Shown piece after piece: positions 55,064-64,000 of a stretch of 64,000 nucleotides of DNA. The notes under the pieces were generated by a model. That model searched no databases, had not been told where the DNA came from, and saw only the letters and a list, made by a program, of their open reading frames with translations. Numbering within the stretch: the first letter of the stretch is position 1; each line of letters opens with the position of its first letter. The translations under genes and the position numbers were made by a program. Origin of the DNA: Streptomyces sp. V3I7 (lineage in GTDB: Bacteria; Actinomycetota; Actinomycetes; Streptomycetales; Streptomycetaceae); contig NZ_JAUSZK010000001.1 in the NCBI RefSeq assembly GCF_030817495.1, positions 2,521,001 to 2,585,000 of the forward strand. Direction: 5' to 3'.

Positions 55064-57415
55064 CTACTTCACCGCGGGGCCGATCTGGAGCGAGACGGTC
55101 GAGCCGTCCCAGGCCTCGTCGGTGACCCGGATCTTGGTGTTGGTGTCAGTGATCTTGACACCGCCGGCCGGGTTCGACTGGTCGTAGTAGGTGCTCGTGT
55201 GGTCGTTGAAGACCGGCACCCCGGCCGCCGAGGGGATCTTGGTCGCGACGTCCGCCTTGTGCAGGGTGAGGGCGTCGGTGCGGTCCAGGCCGAAGGTCGA
55301 GTCGTAGGACTGGATGCGGTTGCGCATCAGCGTGCCGTCGGACCACTTCAGCACCGCCGGGTGCGCGTCGACCGGCAGGACCAGGCCGACGCCCGGGTGG
55401 ACGCTGGTGTTGTTGTCCGCCTGCGAGGTGTCCCACTTCCAGATCAACAGGCCGTTCTGGTACGGGTAGTGCTCCACCCAGTCCGGACGGGTCGTCGAGA
55501 AGCCGAAGTTGTACGGGCCGACCTGGAGGGTCTTGTCGTACGACACGTACTGGCGGTTCTCCGCGAGGTAGTACTGCGCGTAGTCCTTGGTGAAGGAGGC
55601 GCCGATGCGGGAGAAGCCGTTCGCGGTCCAGGCGGCGTCCGCGGACTCGGCGTCGTCGGAGAACAGGGCCTGGCCGTCGGCGGTCAGGGTGATCTCGTCG
55701 GCCGCGAAGCCCTTCTGCGCCACACCGCCGTCGGTCTGGTAGCGGAAGCGGACGTCGACCTTCTGGCCCGCGTAGGCGTTCAGGTCGTACGAAAGCTTCT
55801 TGTAGCCCTCGACCGTGCCGGTCAGCGCCGGCTTGTCGCTGGCGTCGCGCGGGATCGGCTGGCCGTCCACCGTGCCGTCCACAGCGGTCCAGTTGGCGCC
55901 GCCGTCGGTCGACACCTCGGTGTAGAGGTAGTCGTAGCCCGACTCGATGTCGTAGTAGCCGTCGAGGGTCAGCGCGGCCGAGGACTTGCCGGTGAGGTCG
56001 ACCGAGCGGGTCAGCGTGTTCTTCAGGTCGTCGCCACTGCCGCTCCACCACTGGGTCGCGCCCTGGGCCGGCGTCACGACCGAGGTGGTGACCGCCTTGT
56101 CGGGCAGCTTCACCACCAGGCCCTGCTTGTTCGCGGTGTTGTACTCGGCGACGCCCAGCTTGTGCGAGGACGCCGTGCCGGCCTGGGCGATGTCGTAGTC
56201 GAGCCAGCCGAGCTGGAGCTTGTCCCAGGCGTTGAAGTCGCCCGGCAGGTCGCCGATGGCCTCCTTGCCGGTACCGAGCCAGGAACCGGAGGACATCAGG
56301 GTCCAGAAGCCGGTGGAGTTCTCCCCGCCCTGGGTGTCGTAGTGGTCCGGCAGACCGAGGTCGTGGCCGTACTCGTGGGCGAAGACGCCGAGTCCGCCGT
56401 TCTCCGGCTGGATGGTGTAGTCGCCGACCCAGATGCCGGTGTCGCCGATCTGGGCGCCGCCGAGCTTGTTGTCCTGGGGACCGGTGGCGCCGGCGTCGGT
56501 GCCGAAGGCGTACCAGCGGTGGGCCCAGATGGCGTTCTCGCCCTCGGCGCCGCCGCCCGCGGACTCGTCCTCACCGGCGTGCACGAGCTGGAAGTGGTCG
56601 ATGTAGCCGTCGGGCTCGTTGAAGTCGCCGTCGCCGTCGTGGTCGTAGCGGTCCCACTGGTCGAAGCGGGCCAGGTCGGCCTTGATGTCGGCGTCGGACT
56701 TGCCGGCCGCCTTCTGCTGGGCGACCCAGGCGGTCACGCCGTCACTGACGGCGTTCCACACGCTCGAGCAGTTGGTCTGGCCGCAGGCGTTGTTGCCGTA
56801 ACGGGCCTCGTTATAGGGGACCTTGACCCAGTCGGTGACCTCGCCGTCGACCGAGTAGCGGCCCGAGGACTGCTTCTCGTAGAACTTCTTCATCGACTCG
56901 ACGCCGGTGCCAGTGCCGAAGTAGAGGTCCTGGAAGTGCTGCTGGTTGTAGTCCGCCTGCCAGGCCGTGCTGTTGTCCTTGGTGCGGTCGGGCTCGGCTA
57001 TCCGGTTGTGCAGCGGGCCGGGCGTGCCGCCGTACTTCGGGTCGGCCTGGTCGCCGAACTCGACGAGGATCGTGAAGATCTTGTCGGTCTTCTCGCGGCC
57101 GAGCTCGACGTACTTGCTGTCGCCGCGCCGGCTGTCGAGCCGCACGACCTTCGAGCCGTCACGGCTCTCGACCTTGGCGTCGCCGGATATGACCTCGTTG
57201 AGGGCTTCCTGGCGCTGCGCCTCCTGGGTCTTGCTCAGGGGGCCGTCGAGGTTGTGCTCCCGCTGCTTCACCGGCTGCGGGTCGTGCCGGTCGATGGCGG
57301 CCGGCTTCGCCGCCGTGCTCGCCTCCGCCACCGCGAAGGTGGAGAACGTGGCGGACGCCGCCGCGAGCGCCACGCCGATCGCGGCCGCTCTGAACGTCCA
57401 GGGTCTGCTTGTCAC
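55064..57415 (-). CDS. Secreted immune inhibitor A-type metalloprotease (M6)
   Basis: A 783-aa exported protease. The signal peptide is AAIGVALAAASATFSTFAVA. A propeptide follows, then the M6 catalytic core with zinc motif FAHEYGHDLGLPDHYD and the downstream Met-turn segment TGFWTLMSSGSWLG. After that come beta-rich C-terminal domains (TTQWWSGSGDDLK-like MAM/carbohydrate-type regions). GTG start with GGAGGAA. M6 proteases degrade extracellular proteins; in Streptomyces they are tied to mycelial recycling, which is inference here. It resembles secreted proteases that need Ca2+ and are inactive until processed. Confidence 0.93.
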   Translation of the reverse strand: MTSRPWTFRAAAIGVALAAASATFSTFAVAEASTAAKPAAIDRHDPQPVKQREHNLDGPLSKTQEAQRQEALNEVISGDAKVESRDGSKVVRLDSRRGDSKYVELGREKTDKIFTILVEFGDQADPKYGGTPGPLHNRIAEPDRTKDNSTAWQADYNQQHFQDLYFGTGTGVESMKKFYEKQSSGRYSVDGEVTDWVKVPYNEARYGNNACGQTNCSSVWNAVSDGVTAWVAQQKAAGKSDADIKADLARFDQWDRYDHDGDGDFNEPDGYIDHFQLVHAGEDESAGGGAEGENAIWAHRWYAFGTDAGATGPQDNKLGGAQIGDTGIWVGDYTIQPENGGLGVFAHEYGHDLGLPDHYDTQGGENSTGFWTLMSSGSWLGTGKEAIGDLPGDFNAWDKLQLGWLDYDIAQAGTASSHKLGVAEYNTANKQGLVVKLPDKAVTTSVVTPAQGATQWWSGSGDDLKNTLTRSVDLTGKSSAALTLDGYYDIESGYDYLYTEVSTDGGANWTAVDGTVDGQPIPRDASDKPALTGTVEGYKKLSYDLNAYAGQKVDVRFRYQTDGGVAQKGFAADEITLTADGQALFSDDAESADAAWTANGFSRIGASFTKDYAQYYLAENRQYVSYDKTLQVGPYNFGFSTTRPDWVEHYPYQNGLLIWKWDTSQADNNTSVHPGVGLVLPVDAHPAVLKWSDGTLMRNRIQSYDSTFGLDRTDALTLHKADVATKIPSAAGVPVFNDHTSTYYDQSNPAGGVKITDTNTKIRVTDEAWDGSTVSLQIGPAVK

Positions 57416-57827
57416 TTGAGTTCCTCCCCCGCGCCGCGCACACGGAAGGGAAGGGACCAGGTCAGGGTGGTGTCCGTGCGCGCACGTTCAACGCGTGTGT
57501 CAAGTGCCCATATTTGACTAGAGGTTTGCAAGAAAAGACAGACCTTGACTTGGACAGGTCAATTGCACTATGCGGAGATGGCGTTCGCTTTACGAACACG
57601 CACGGGCGGTCAATGGGCGCATATGCCTGCGGAGTTGGCGGGTCCATGACTCCGTGCGCCCCCTGTGCACCGGAACCGTAGGTAAGGCCAGGCTTACTCC
57701 CCGTTCGTGTCGGGCATGGACGCGAAGAGAAAGAAGAGAAAGTCGAATGGTGGAACGCCCGGAAGTCGGCGGAAAACCAGGCCGGTTGCCCGCCGCACCC
57801 CCGATTCCTTCCGAGGACACGATTGCC

Positions 57828-58139
57828 ATGCCTCGTCCGACCGCCGCACAGCTCGCCTACGGTTCCTGCACCGTGATCTTCTCGACGCTCGCCATGCTGC
57901 TGCTGTCCCAGACGAGTTCGGGCCTGGGGGTCGCGGTCATCGCCCTGGCCGCGCTCGCCCTGGGGCTGCTGGTCGCCATGACGGTGCCGCTGCCGCCGCT
58001 GCCCCGGCAACGCACGGCCGCGGAGCCGGCGGCCGAGAGCCGGGCCGAGACCCGGGGTGTGAAGCCGGCCGCCCGGCAGCGGGTGCACGCCACGGCCGGG
58101 GCCGCGCCCGAGCCGGTCAGGGAGCCGACGGCCCGCTGA
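57828..58139 (+). CDS. Small two-helix membrane protein
   Basis: A 103-aa protein with two hydrophobic segments (YGSCTVIFSTLAMLLLS, GVAVIALAALALGLLVA) and a charged tail with repeated Ala/Glu/Pro. GAGGA precedes ATG 57828; an ATG at 57747 is in frame but unsupported. The function is unknown. The 57416-57827 gap upstream, divergent from the M6 gene, holds AT-rich promoter-like sequence (TTGACTTGG near 57546) but no gene I can support. Confidence 0.7.
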   Translation: MPRPTAAQLAYGSCTVIFSTLAMLLLSQTSSGLGVAVIALAALALGLLVAMTVPLPPLPRQRTAAEPAAESRAETRGVKPAARQRVHATAGAAPEPVREPTAR

Positions 58140-58152
58140 GAACGCGCCTTCC

Positions 58153-58776
58153 TCAACTGGTGCTGACCACCACCGTCTTGGCAGCCTTGTCGTCCAGCCC
58201 CTGCTTGTAGGGCCGGTCGAAGTAGCTCCAGCCCCCGGCGATCGCCGTCCAGATACAGGCGCAGCAGAAGGCGAACGGGATCCACAGCACGAGCGCGCGG
58301 ATCAGCGAGGTCTGCCAGGAGGGCGTGGCCCCGTTGTCGAGGTTGGCCACGCGCATGCCCATCCACCGCTTGCCGAGGGTCTGGCCCCACTTGGCGGTGA
58401 GGACGGTGTCGTAGGCGACGTAGAGCACGGCCACGATGACCGACTGGGCGATCGACTTGCCGGTGTCGATCCGGTCGCTGTCCATCTCGTACTCGGCGAC
58501 CCCGAACGCCCAGGTGACCAGCCAGACGACGATCGCCACCAGGATCATGTCGATGATGCGCGCGATCGTCCGCTTGACGCTGTTGGCGAGCGGCGGCATC
58601 CCGGCGAGCGGGTCGGCCGGATAGCCGCCGGGGCCGTAGGGCGGATGCTGACCGCCCTGGCCGCCGTACGGGGTGTCGTACGGCGAGCCCGCCCCCGGGC
58701 CCTGCGGGGGCTGCTTCCTGAACGGGTCGTCGTCCGGTGGCTGCTGTCCGGAGCCCGGGGGCGGTTCGGTGCTCAT
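58153..58776 (-). CDS. RDD-family membrane protein
   Basis: A 207-aa protein. A Pro/Gly-rich N terminus (PPGSGQQPPDDDPFRKQPPQ) precedes the RDD domain with its signature RTIARIIDMILVAIVVWLVT and KWGQTLGKRWMGMRVANLDN. RDD proteins have three helices and probably transport ions or small molecules; the function is uncertain. It is the first of two RDD genes transcribed leftward, separated by a repeat-rich gap. Confidence 0.9.
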   Translation of the reverse strand: MSTEPPPGSGQQPPDDDPFRKQPPQGPGAGSPYDTPYGGQGGQHPPYGPGGYPADPLAGMPPLANSVKRTIARIIDMILVAIVVWLVTWAFGVAEYEMDSDRIDTGKSIAQSVIVAVLYVAYDTVLTAKWGQTLGKRWMGMRVANLDNGATPSWQTSLIRALVLWIPFAFCCACIWTAIAGGWSYFDRPYKQGLDDKAAKTVVVSTS

Positions 58777-59281
58777 GGCCCGAGTGGACCGCGAACCCCC
58801 GGCCACCGCATCCGGCAGGCGGCCGTCCGGCGTACGCCCTCACGCTGGGCCGTACGCCGGTGCCGTACCCCCTGTGCCGTACGCCGGGACCCACGCGCGC
58901 GTGGAGCGCGTGGAGGAGGGCGCGGTCGTCGCCGACCACGGCTCACGGCTGCCGACGGGCACCGTCGTCCCCGACAGCGGCGCGGCCGCACCGACGACGG
59001 CTGCACACCCACGGGCGCGCTCAGCCCGCGACGGCGGCCCGGCGTACGGCCTCACGCTGGGCCGTACGCCGGAACCCACGCGCGCGCGTGCAGCGCGTGG
59101 CGGGGGCGCCGTCACGCGTGCAGCGCGTGGCGGGGGCGCCGTCGTCGTGGCATCGGCGCGCGCCCGCCACGGCTTAGTTGGCTGGCTCCGGCGCCAAACT
59201 CGACGCGCACGGCGCGGCCGCCACCGACGACCGGCTGCGCACGACCGAGTGCGCACGACCGGGTGCGCACCACCGGTGTGC
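58777..59281. repeat. Repeat-rich intergenic region between the RDD genes
   Basis: The 505-bp gap has no supportable gene. A 32-bp block (58829-58860) recurs at 59041-59072 with one mismatch. A 29-bp unit with CGCGTGCAGCGCGTGGCGGG is tandemly repeated at 59085-59113 and 59115-59143. Short GCGCACGACCG repeats lie near 59236-59265. GGCGTACGCC-type palindromes are scattered. The region may form hairpins; its role is unknown. Confidence 0.65.
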
Positions 59282-60652
59282 TCAGCCCGCTACGAAGGTG
59301 TGGGACGCCTTGTCGTGCCAGCACTGGTGCCAGGGGCGGTCGAACAGGCACCAGGCGAGGCCGAGGATGCCGATGCCGAGCAGGGTGGGCAGGGTCTGGA
59401 CCAGCCAGCGGATCAGGGACGGGCCGAAGTCCGGGGGCTCGTGGCCCTCGATGTCCCGTACCTGAAGGCCGCACACCTTCTTGCCCAGGGTGCGACCCCA
59501 CTTGGCGGTGGGCAGCACCTCGTAGAGGACACCGACGACGAGCAGGAGGCCGAGGACGATGCCGAGGTAGGCGCTGGTCGTGCCGTCGAGCAGCCAGACG
59601 GTGACGGTCCGGCCGGAGAGCTTGGCCGCGTCGATCTTCGCCTGGACGTGGTCGGCCGCCTCGATGCCGAGCGGTACGGCGGCCACGGCGGTGACGCCGC
59701 CGATGACCACGGAGTCGATCAGCCGGGCCGCCAGCCGCTTGCCGAGTGCGGCGGGCCGGGCCGCCGCCTGGCGCCTCGCGGCCGCCTGGAAGATGTCCTC
59801 GACCGGCGGCTTCCACGGTGCCACGGGCTGATCGGCGCCGGCCCCCGCGAGCCGGTGGACCTGCTGGGCCCAGGAGGCCTGGCCGCCGCCGGGACCGCTA
59901 CTCATCGGCGCGTTCGCCTGCTGCGGGATGGAGGGGGCCTGGGCGACCTGGGGGGCGGCGGGCCCGGGCTGCGGCTGTCCCTCGGCGTAGGCCGCGGGCG
60001 CCGGACCGGCACCGGGGGCGGGGGCCGGGCCGCCCGCGCCCACGGGTCCCTGCACACCGAGCCCCGCCGCGTCGCCCTGCGGAGCCTGCGGCCGGCCCGG
60101 GCGCCGCTGGACGGCGCGGAACATCATGGTGCCCTCGTCCCCGGCGGCCGGATTTCCGGCGGCCGGGCCGGCGGCGGCCTGGTCCGATCCGCCCGGCACC
60201 CGGCGGAACATCATCGTGCCGTCCGCAACGTCGTCGGCCGGGGCGGCCTGCGGTGCCCGCGCCGCCGCGTCGGGGCCGCCCGGGGCGTCGGACGCCGCGT
60301 GCGGCTCGGAGCCCCAGGAGACCCGGCGGTCCTGCTCGCCGGCGAAGCCGGACTGCCGGGCCGGGTCGGCGCCCCACGCGGACGCCGGCTCCTGATCAGA
60401 GGGTTCGGGTTCCTGGCCGACCGATGCCGGGTCCTCGTCGAAGAAGTGCGGGCCGGTCTCCTCGACGGCGGGAGCCGCCGAGCGCACACCGGGCGGGGGC
60501 GCGAGCGATTCACCGTCCTGCGGGGCCGGCCGGCTGGTGCCCGGTACCCACGAGGCGCCGTTCCAGTACCGGACATATCCAGGAATGGACGGGTCCGGGT
60601 AATACCCTTCGCGAGGCGTGTCCTCGCCGTGGGCCGGGGTGGGGCCGCTCAT
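59282..60652 (-). CDS. DUF2510-RDD membrane protein
   Basis: A 456-aa protein. The N terminus carries a DUF2510 module (EGYYPDPSIPGYVRYWNGASW), followed by ~230 residues of disordered Pro/Ala/Gln-rich sequence and an RDD domain (GKRLAARLIDSVVIGGVTAV, AKWGRTLGKKVCGLQVRDIE). It is longer than its RDD neighbour because of the linker. ATG 60652 is chosen because DUF2510 begins shortly after; the longer frame is unsupported. Confidence 0.88.
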   Translation of the reverse strand: MSGPTPAHGEDTPREGYYPDPSIPGYVRYWNGASWVPGTSRPAPQDGESLAPPPGVRSAAPAVEETGPHFFDEDPASVGQEPEPSDQEPASAWGADPARQSGFAGEQDRRVSWGSEPHAASDAPGGPDAAARAPQAAPADDVADGTMMFRRVPGGSDQAAAGPAAGNPAAGDEGTMMFRAVQRRPGRPQAPQGDAAGLGVQGPVGAGGPAPAPGAGPAPAAYAEGQPQPGPAAPQVAQAPSIPQQANAPMSSGPGGGQASWAQQVHRLAGAGADQPVAPWKPPVEDIFQAAARRQAAARPAALGKRLAARLIDSVVIGGVTAVAAVPLGIEAADHVQAKIDAAKLSGRTVTVWLLDGTTSAYLGIVLGLLLVVGVLYEVLPTAKWGRTLGKKVCGLQVRDIEGHEPPDFGPSLIRWLVQTLPTLLGIGILGLAWCLFDRPWHQCWHDKASHTFVAG

Positions 60653-60894
60653 GTCCGTCGTCCCGTATCTGCTCGGGGGTCCTGTAGAGGGCTCCACATC
60701 TATCAGACCCGCGCCTCCGCCACCGCAAAGTCCCGCCGCACCCACCCCTTTCCGGGCAACACCACGCACGGGCTTCACGGCTGCCGAAAAAAATTCTCCG
60801 AACCCGCGTAATGCTTCCGGCTCCGCGCCCTCTCAGTTCGTACGGGCCCACCCGAAGGGCCCCGTACACATGCCCGAGAGAGGAAACGGACGAC

Positions 60895-61308
60895 ATGCAC
60901 TACACCGTGGTGGAGCGCGAGCTGGAGCTCCGGCTCATCCTGTCGCCGGAACGCAGCGTCCCCGTGCCGGCCCGGCTCAGCTACCGCGCCGACGACCCCT
61001 ACGCCATCCACATCAGCTTCCACATCACCTCCGAGCACCCGGTCCACTGGACGTTCGCGCGCGAGCTTCTCGTGGAGGGGGTGTTCCGGCCGTGCGGTCA
61101 GGGGGACGTACGGGTGTGGCCGACCAAGTCGGAGGGGCGCAGCGTCGTACTGATGGCGCTGAGTTCGCCCGACGGCGACGCCCTGCTGCAGGCGCCGTCC
61201 GCCCAGGTGTCGGCCTGGCTGGAGCGGACGCTGCGGGTGGTGCCCCCGGGGTCTGAGGGCGAGCAGCTCGGCATCGACGACGCCCTCGAGCAGCTGCTCG
61301 CCCGGTGA
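60895..61308 (+). CDS. ssgG: SsgA-like sporulation protein (SsgG-like)
   Basis: A 137-aa member of the SsgA-like family, which guides septum and spore-wall formation in sporulating actinomycetes. The family pattern is ERELELRLILSPERSVPVPA, LSYRADDPYAIHISFH, WTFARELLVEGVFRPCGQGD and SPDGDALLQAPSAQVSAWLE. Its place beside RDD genes and an M6 protease gene fits the location of ssgG in S. coelicolor as I recall it. The paralogue assignment is therefore from context, not from sequence alone. Confidence 0.88.
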   Translation: MHYTVVERELELRLILSPERSVPVPARLSYRADDPYAIHISFHITSEHPVHWTFARELLVEGVFRPCGQGDVRVWPTKSEGRSVVLMALSSPDGDALLQAPSAQVSAWLERTLRVVPPGSEGEQLGIDDALEQLLAR

Positions 61309-61396
61309 CCCCGGTAGGCAACCTTCCCGCCACCTCGTGGGTCCCACTCCGGAGACCGGTCGACCGTCTTGTCTTCCAGGGACCTCGGAGGCTCCT

Positions 61397-62827
61397 ATGC
61401 GTACTCGGACCATGTCGGCAGCCGTCTTCTGCGCGGCCGCCGTCCTCGCCGTCACCGGGCTGACCGCGGGCCCCGCCTCGGCCGCGCCCGCGGGACTGAA
61501 GGGGGACTTCAACGGCGACGGTCACGCGGACCTGGCCGTCGGTGTGCCGAAGGCGTCCGCCGGCGGCCATGCCGGGGCCGGGTACGTGAACGTGGTCTGG
61601 GGCGGCGCGGGCGGGCCCGCGAGATCCACCGTCGTCAGCCAGTCGACGGCCGGGGTGCCCGGTACCCCGGAGGCCGGCGACGGGTTCGGCGCCGCCGTGG
61701 TGGCGGACGACCTGAACGGCGACGGCTACGCGGACCTGGTCGTCTCCGCGCCGGGCGAGTCGCTCACCGCCGACGCCACCGACCACCAGGGCACCGTCAC
61801 CGTGCTGCTCGGCTCCCCCACCGGTTTCGGCGCCGCGTTCACCGCCGCCCGCGGCGCCGACCGGTCCGCCCGGCTCGGCTCCGTGCTCGCGGTGGGCGAC
61901 TACGACCATGACGGCGACCGGGACCTGGTGTACTCAGCTCGGGAGGAGGACGACGGTCTCCTGCTCCGGCAGCCGGGCCCGGTCGGCCCGGCCGGCGCCG
62001 CGCCCGAGCTCGTCCACGACTGGTACTTCGCGACCCCCAAGGCCGTCGCCACCGGCGACTTCGACGGCGACGGAAGCGACGAGCTGGCGGTCACGTTCCG
62101 CGGCAAGGAGCTGAAGGGGACGTACGTCTACACCTGGAAGCAGGGCAAGCCGGTCGAGCAGTGGCGCACCAGTGACTACGCGGACTCGCTCGCCGCGGCC
62201 GACTTCTCGCGGGACGGCGCCGACGACCTCGTGCTCGGCCGGGTGCTCGCCAACCCCGAGGCGGACGAGGACTACTGCCCGGTCGTCGTGCCGGGCGGGA
62301 CGCTGCGCGTCGAGACGGGCGGCCCCGGCTCCGGCCTCGGGGGCGGCTTCTTCTGCGTCAGCCAGAACACCGCCGGGGTGCCCGGCACCGGTGAGGCCGC
62401 CGACGACTTCGGCGCCTCGCTCGCCGTGGGCGACGTCGACCGCGACGGCTATCCGGACCTGGCGGTCGGCAACGACGCGGAGGCGATCGGGAGCCTCGCC
62501 GGGGCGGGCTCGGTGACCGTCGTCCTCGGTGGCGCCGACGGCCCGGACGGCAGCGCCGGGGCCTACGCCTTCCACCAGGACACGGCGGGCATGCCGGGCG
62601 TGGCGGAGCGCGGCGACCGCTTCGGCGCCGCCGTGACGCTCGCCGACTTCGACGGCGACGGCCGGGCCGACCTCGCGGCCGGCGCACCCGGCGAGAACTC
62701 CGCCACCGGCGGCGTCTGGTACGTACCCGCCCCGGCCGCGGCGACGGCGGCCGGAGCGCGTGCGCTGACCCCGGACTCCCTCGGGCTGAAGGGGGCGAGC
62801 GGATACGGCGGGGTGCTCAGCCGGTAG
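61397..62827 (+). CDS. Secreted FG-GAP repeat protein
   Basis: A 476-aa exported protein. The signal peptide ends at AGPASAAPA (~33). At least five FG-GAP/beta-propeller repeats with Ca-binding loops follow (DFNGDGHADLAVG, DLNGDGYADLVVS, DYDHDGDRDLVY, DFDGDGSDELAV, DFDGDGRADLAAG). It probably forms a seven-bladed beta-propeller like integrin alpha heads, binding surfaces or glycans; the ligand is unknown. Confidence 0.9.
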   Translation: MRTRTMSAAVFCAAAVLAVTGLTAGPASAAPAGLKGDFNGDGHADLAVGVPKASAGGHAGAGYVNVVWGGAGGPARSTVVSQSTAGVPGTPEAGDGFGAAVVADDLNGDGYADLVVSAPGESLTADATDHQGTVTVLLGSPTGFGAAFTAARGADRSARLGSVLAVGDYDHDGDRDLVYSAREEDDGLLLRQPGPVGPAGAAPELVHDWYFATPKAVATGDFDGDGSDELAVTFRGKELKGTYVYTWKQGKPVEQWRTSDYADSLAAADFSRDGADDLVLGRVLANPEADEDYCPVVVPGGTLRVETGGPGSGLGGGFFCVSQNTAGVPGTGEAADDFGASLAVGDVDRDGYPDLAVGNDAEAIGSLAGAGSVTVVLGGADGPDGSAGAYAFHQDTAGMPGVAERGDRFGAAVTLADFDGDGRADLAAGAPGENSATGGVWYVPAPAAATAAGARALTPDSLGLKGASGYGGVLSR

Positions 62828-62835
62828 GCGATCCG

Positions 62836-64000
62836 TCAGAACAGCTTGCCCGGGTTGAGGATGCCCAGGGGGTCGAAGGCGTGCTTGACGGCTCGCTGCA
62901 TCTCCATGCCGACCGGGCCGATCTCCCGGGCCAGCCACTCCATCTTCAGGACGCCCACGCCGTGTTCGCCGGTGATGGTGCCGCCGAGCTGCAGGCCGAG
63001 GGCCATGATCTCGTCGAAGGACTCGCGGGCCCGGCGGGACTCGTCGGGGTCCGCCGCGTCGAAGCAGACGGTGGGGTGCGTGTTGCCGTCGCCGGCGTGG
63101 GCGCACACCCCGATGGTCAGCCGGTACTTCTCGGCGATCCGCTCGATGCCCTCGAAGAGCGGGCCGAGCTGGGAGCGGGGCACGCACACGTCGTCGATCA
63201 TCGTGGTGCCCTTGACCGCCTCGAGGGCGGTGAGGGACAACCGGCGCGCCTGGAGGAGGAGTTCGGACTCGGCGGCGTCGTCGGCGGGGACCACCTGGGT
63301 GGCGCCCGCGGCCTCGCACAGCGCGCCGACGGCGGCGAGGTCGGCGGCCGGGTCGAGGGTGTCGAAGGCGGCGAGGAGCAGGGCCTCGGTGGTCTCGGGC
63401 AGGCCCATGTGGGCCATGTCGTTGACCGCTTTCACCGTCGTACGGTCCATGAGTTCGAGCAGGGACGGCACATGGCCGCCCGCCATGATCCGGCACACCG
63501 CGTCGCAGGCCTCGGCGGCGGAGGCGAACTCGGCCGCCAGCACGAGCTGCTCGGGCGGCTTGGGCTTCAGGGCGAGGACGGCGCGTACGACGATCCCGAG
63601 CGAGCCCTCGGAGCCGACGAACAGGCGCGTCAGGTCGTAGCCGGCGACGCCCTTCGCCGTGCGGCGGCCGGTGGTCATGAGCCGTCCGTCGGCCAGCACC
63701 ACGTCCAGTCCGAGCACGTACTCGGCCGTCACCCCGTACTTCACGCAGCACAGCCCGCCCGAGGCGGTGCCGATGTTGCCGCCGATGGTGCACATCTCCC
63801 AGCTGGAGGGGTCGGGCGGGTAGCACAGGCCGTGTTCCTCGACCGCCCGGGAGAGGGCGGCGTTGACGACGCCGGGCTCGACGACCGCGATGCGGTCGAC
63901 CGGGTTGATCTCCAGGATGCGGTCCATCTTGGTGAGGGACAGCACGATGCAGCCGTCGCAGGCGTTGGCGCCGCCGGACAGGCCGGTGCGGGCGCCCTGC
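62836..64000 (-). CDS. FAD-linked oxidase (glycolate oxidase/D-lactate dehydrogenase type), partial
   Basis: The frame is open to the right edge, so the N terminus is missing. The visible ~387 residues have the FAD-binding PCMH segment (GARTGLSGGANACDG, EPGVVNAALSRAVEEHGLCY, CTIGGNIGTASGGLCCVKYG, GVAGYDLTRLFVGSEGSLGI) and the C-terminal oxidase cap with ADAAESELLL, GVCAHAGDGNTHPTVCFD and TGEHGVGVLKMEWLAREIG. It resembles GlcD. It oxidises a 2-hydroxy acid such as glycolate or D-lactate. Confidence 0.92.
   Translation of the reverse strand, partial: QGARTGLSGGANACDGCIVLSLTKMDRILEINPVDRIAVVEPGVVNAALSRAVEEHGLCYPPDPSSWEMCTIGGNIGTASGGLCCVKYGVTAEYVLGLDVVLADGRLMTTGRRTAKGVAGYDLTRLFVGSEGSLGIVVRAVLALKPKPPEQLVLAAEFASAAEACDAVCRIMAGGHVPSLLELMDRTTVKAVNDMAHMGLPETTEALLLAAFDTLDPAADLAAVGALCEAAGATQVVPADDAAESELLLQARRLSLTALEAVKGTTMIDDVCVPRSQLGPLFEGIERIAEKYRLTIGVCAHAGDGNTHPTVCFDAADPDESRRARESFDEIMALGLQLGGTITGEHGVGVLKMEWLAREIGPVGMEMQRAVKHAFDPLGILNPGKLF

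Noticed and set aside
55199..57517. 772-aa + strand open frame opposite the M6 protease gene
   Set aside because: Val/Gly/Arg-rich shadow of a gene with an intact HEYGH zinc motif on the other strand.

Overview
The window is a high-GC, gene-dense stretch of an actinobacterial chromosome, almost certainly Streptomyces. It carries the SsgA-like sporulation protein, the XRE/DUF397/anti-sigma-ATPase module, a mycosin and WXG100-type secretion cluster, and the Streptomyces-type neighbourhood rdgB-rph-nagF-nagE2, cysM-cysO-mec, clpS-DUF2017, pncB-pncA. Start codons are often GTG and most operons use 4-bp ATGA or GTGA stop/start overlaps.

Region 1 (1-13.7 kb) is an anti-phage defence island. A four-gene operon runs rightward with 4-bp overlaps at every junction: a 1585-aa GHKL-ATPase/SF2-helicase fusion, a UvrD/Rep-like SF1 helicase, a DrmA-like SF2 helicase and a DrmB-like DUF1998 protein. 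A divergent gene that leaves the left edge joins an XRE helix-turn-helix to a second GHKL-type ATPase. The shared intergenic region holds a perfect inverted repeat plus a third half-site. DrmA and DrmB are the core of DISARM, but no methyltransferase or phospholipase-D gene (DrmC) lies on this side. The cluster is therefore DISARM-related rather than classical DISARM. drmA is frameshifted in a seven-G run.

Region 2 (13.8-28 kb) is accessory and lineage-specific. It contains an anti-sigma-type ATPase, an XRE regulator and DUF397 proteins, a DUF4291 gene, a probable structured non-coding RNA with its own promoter and terminator, and two blocks of type VII-like secretion genes. The last codons of the mycosin gene are displaced by a 901-bp element with terminal inverted repeats and a 5-bp target duplication. 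The element carries only a cupin gene, and removing it in silico restores a longer mycosin reading frame.

Region 3 (28-64 kb) is mostly conserved housekeeping: a DUF445 membrane protein, an SGNH hydrolase, an ABC-2 exporter, a class A penicillin-binding protein, GroES-like and Bcp proteins, a tandem HNH pair beside tRNA-Leu(UAG), nucleotide quality control and RNase PH, the GlcNAc PTS, the CysO-dependent cysteine pathway with a leader peptide, ClpS, NAD salvage, a secreted M6 metalloprotease, two RDD membrane proteins, an SsgA-like protein, an FG-GAP secreted protein and a partial FAD-linked oxidase that leaves the right edge.

Two apparent frameshifts, both in homopolymers (G7 in drmA, C5 in the type VII gene), may be assembly errors and should be checked before those genes are called broken.
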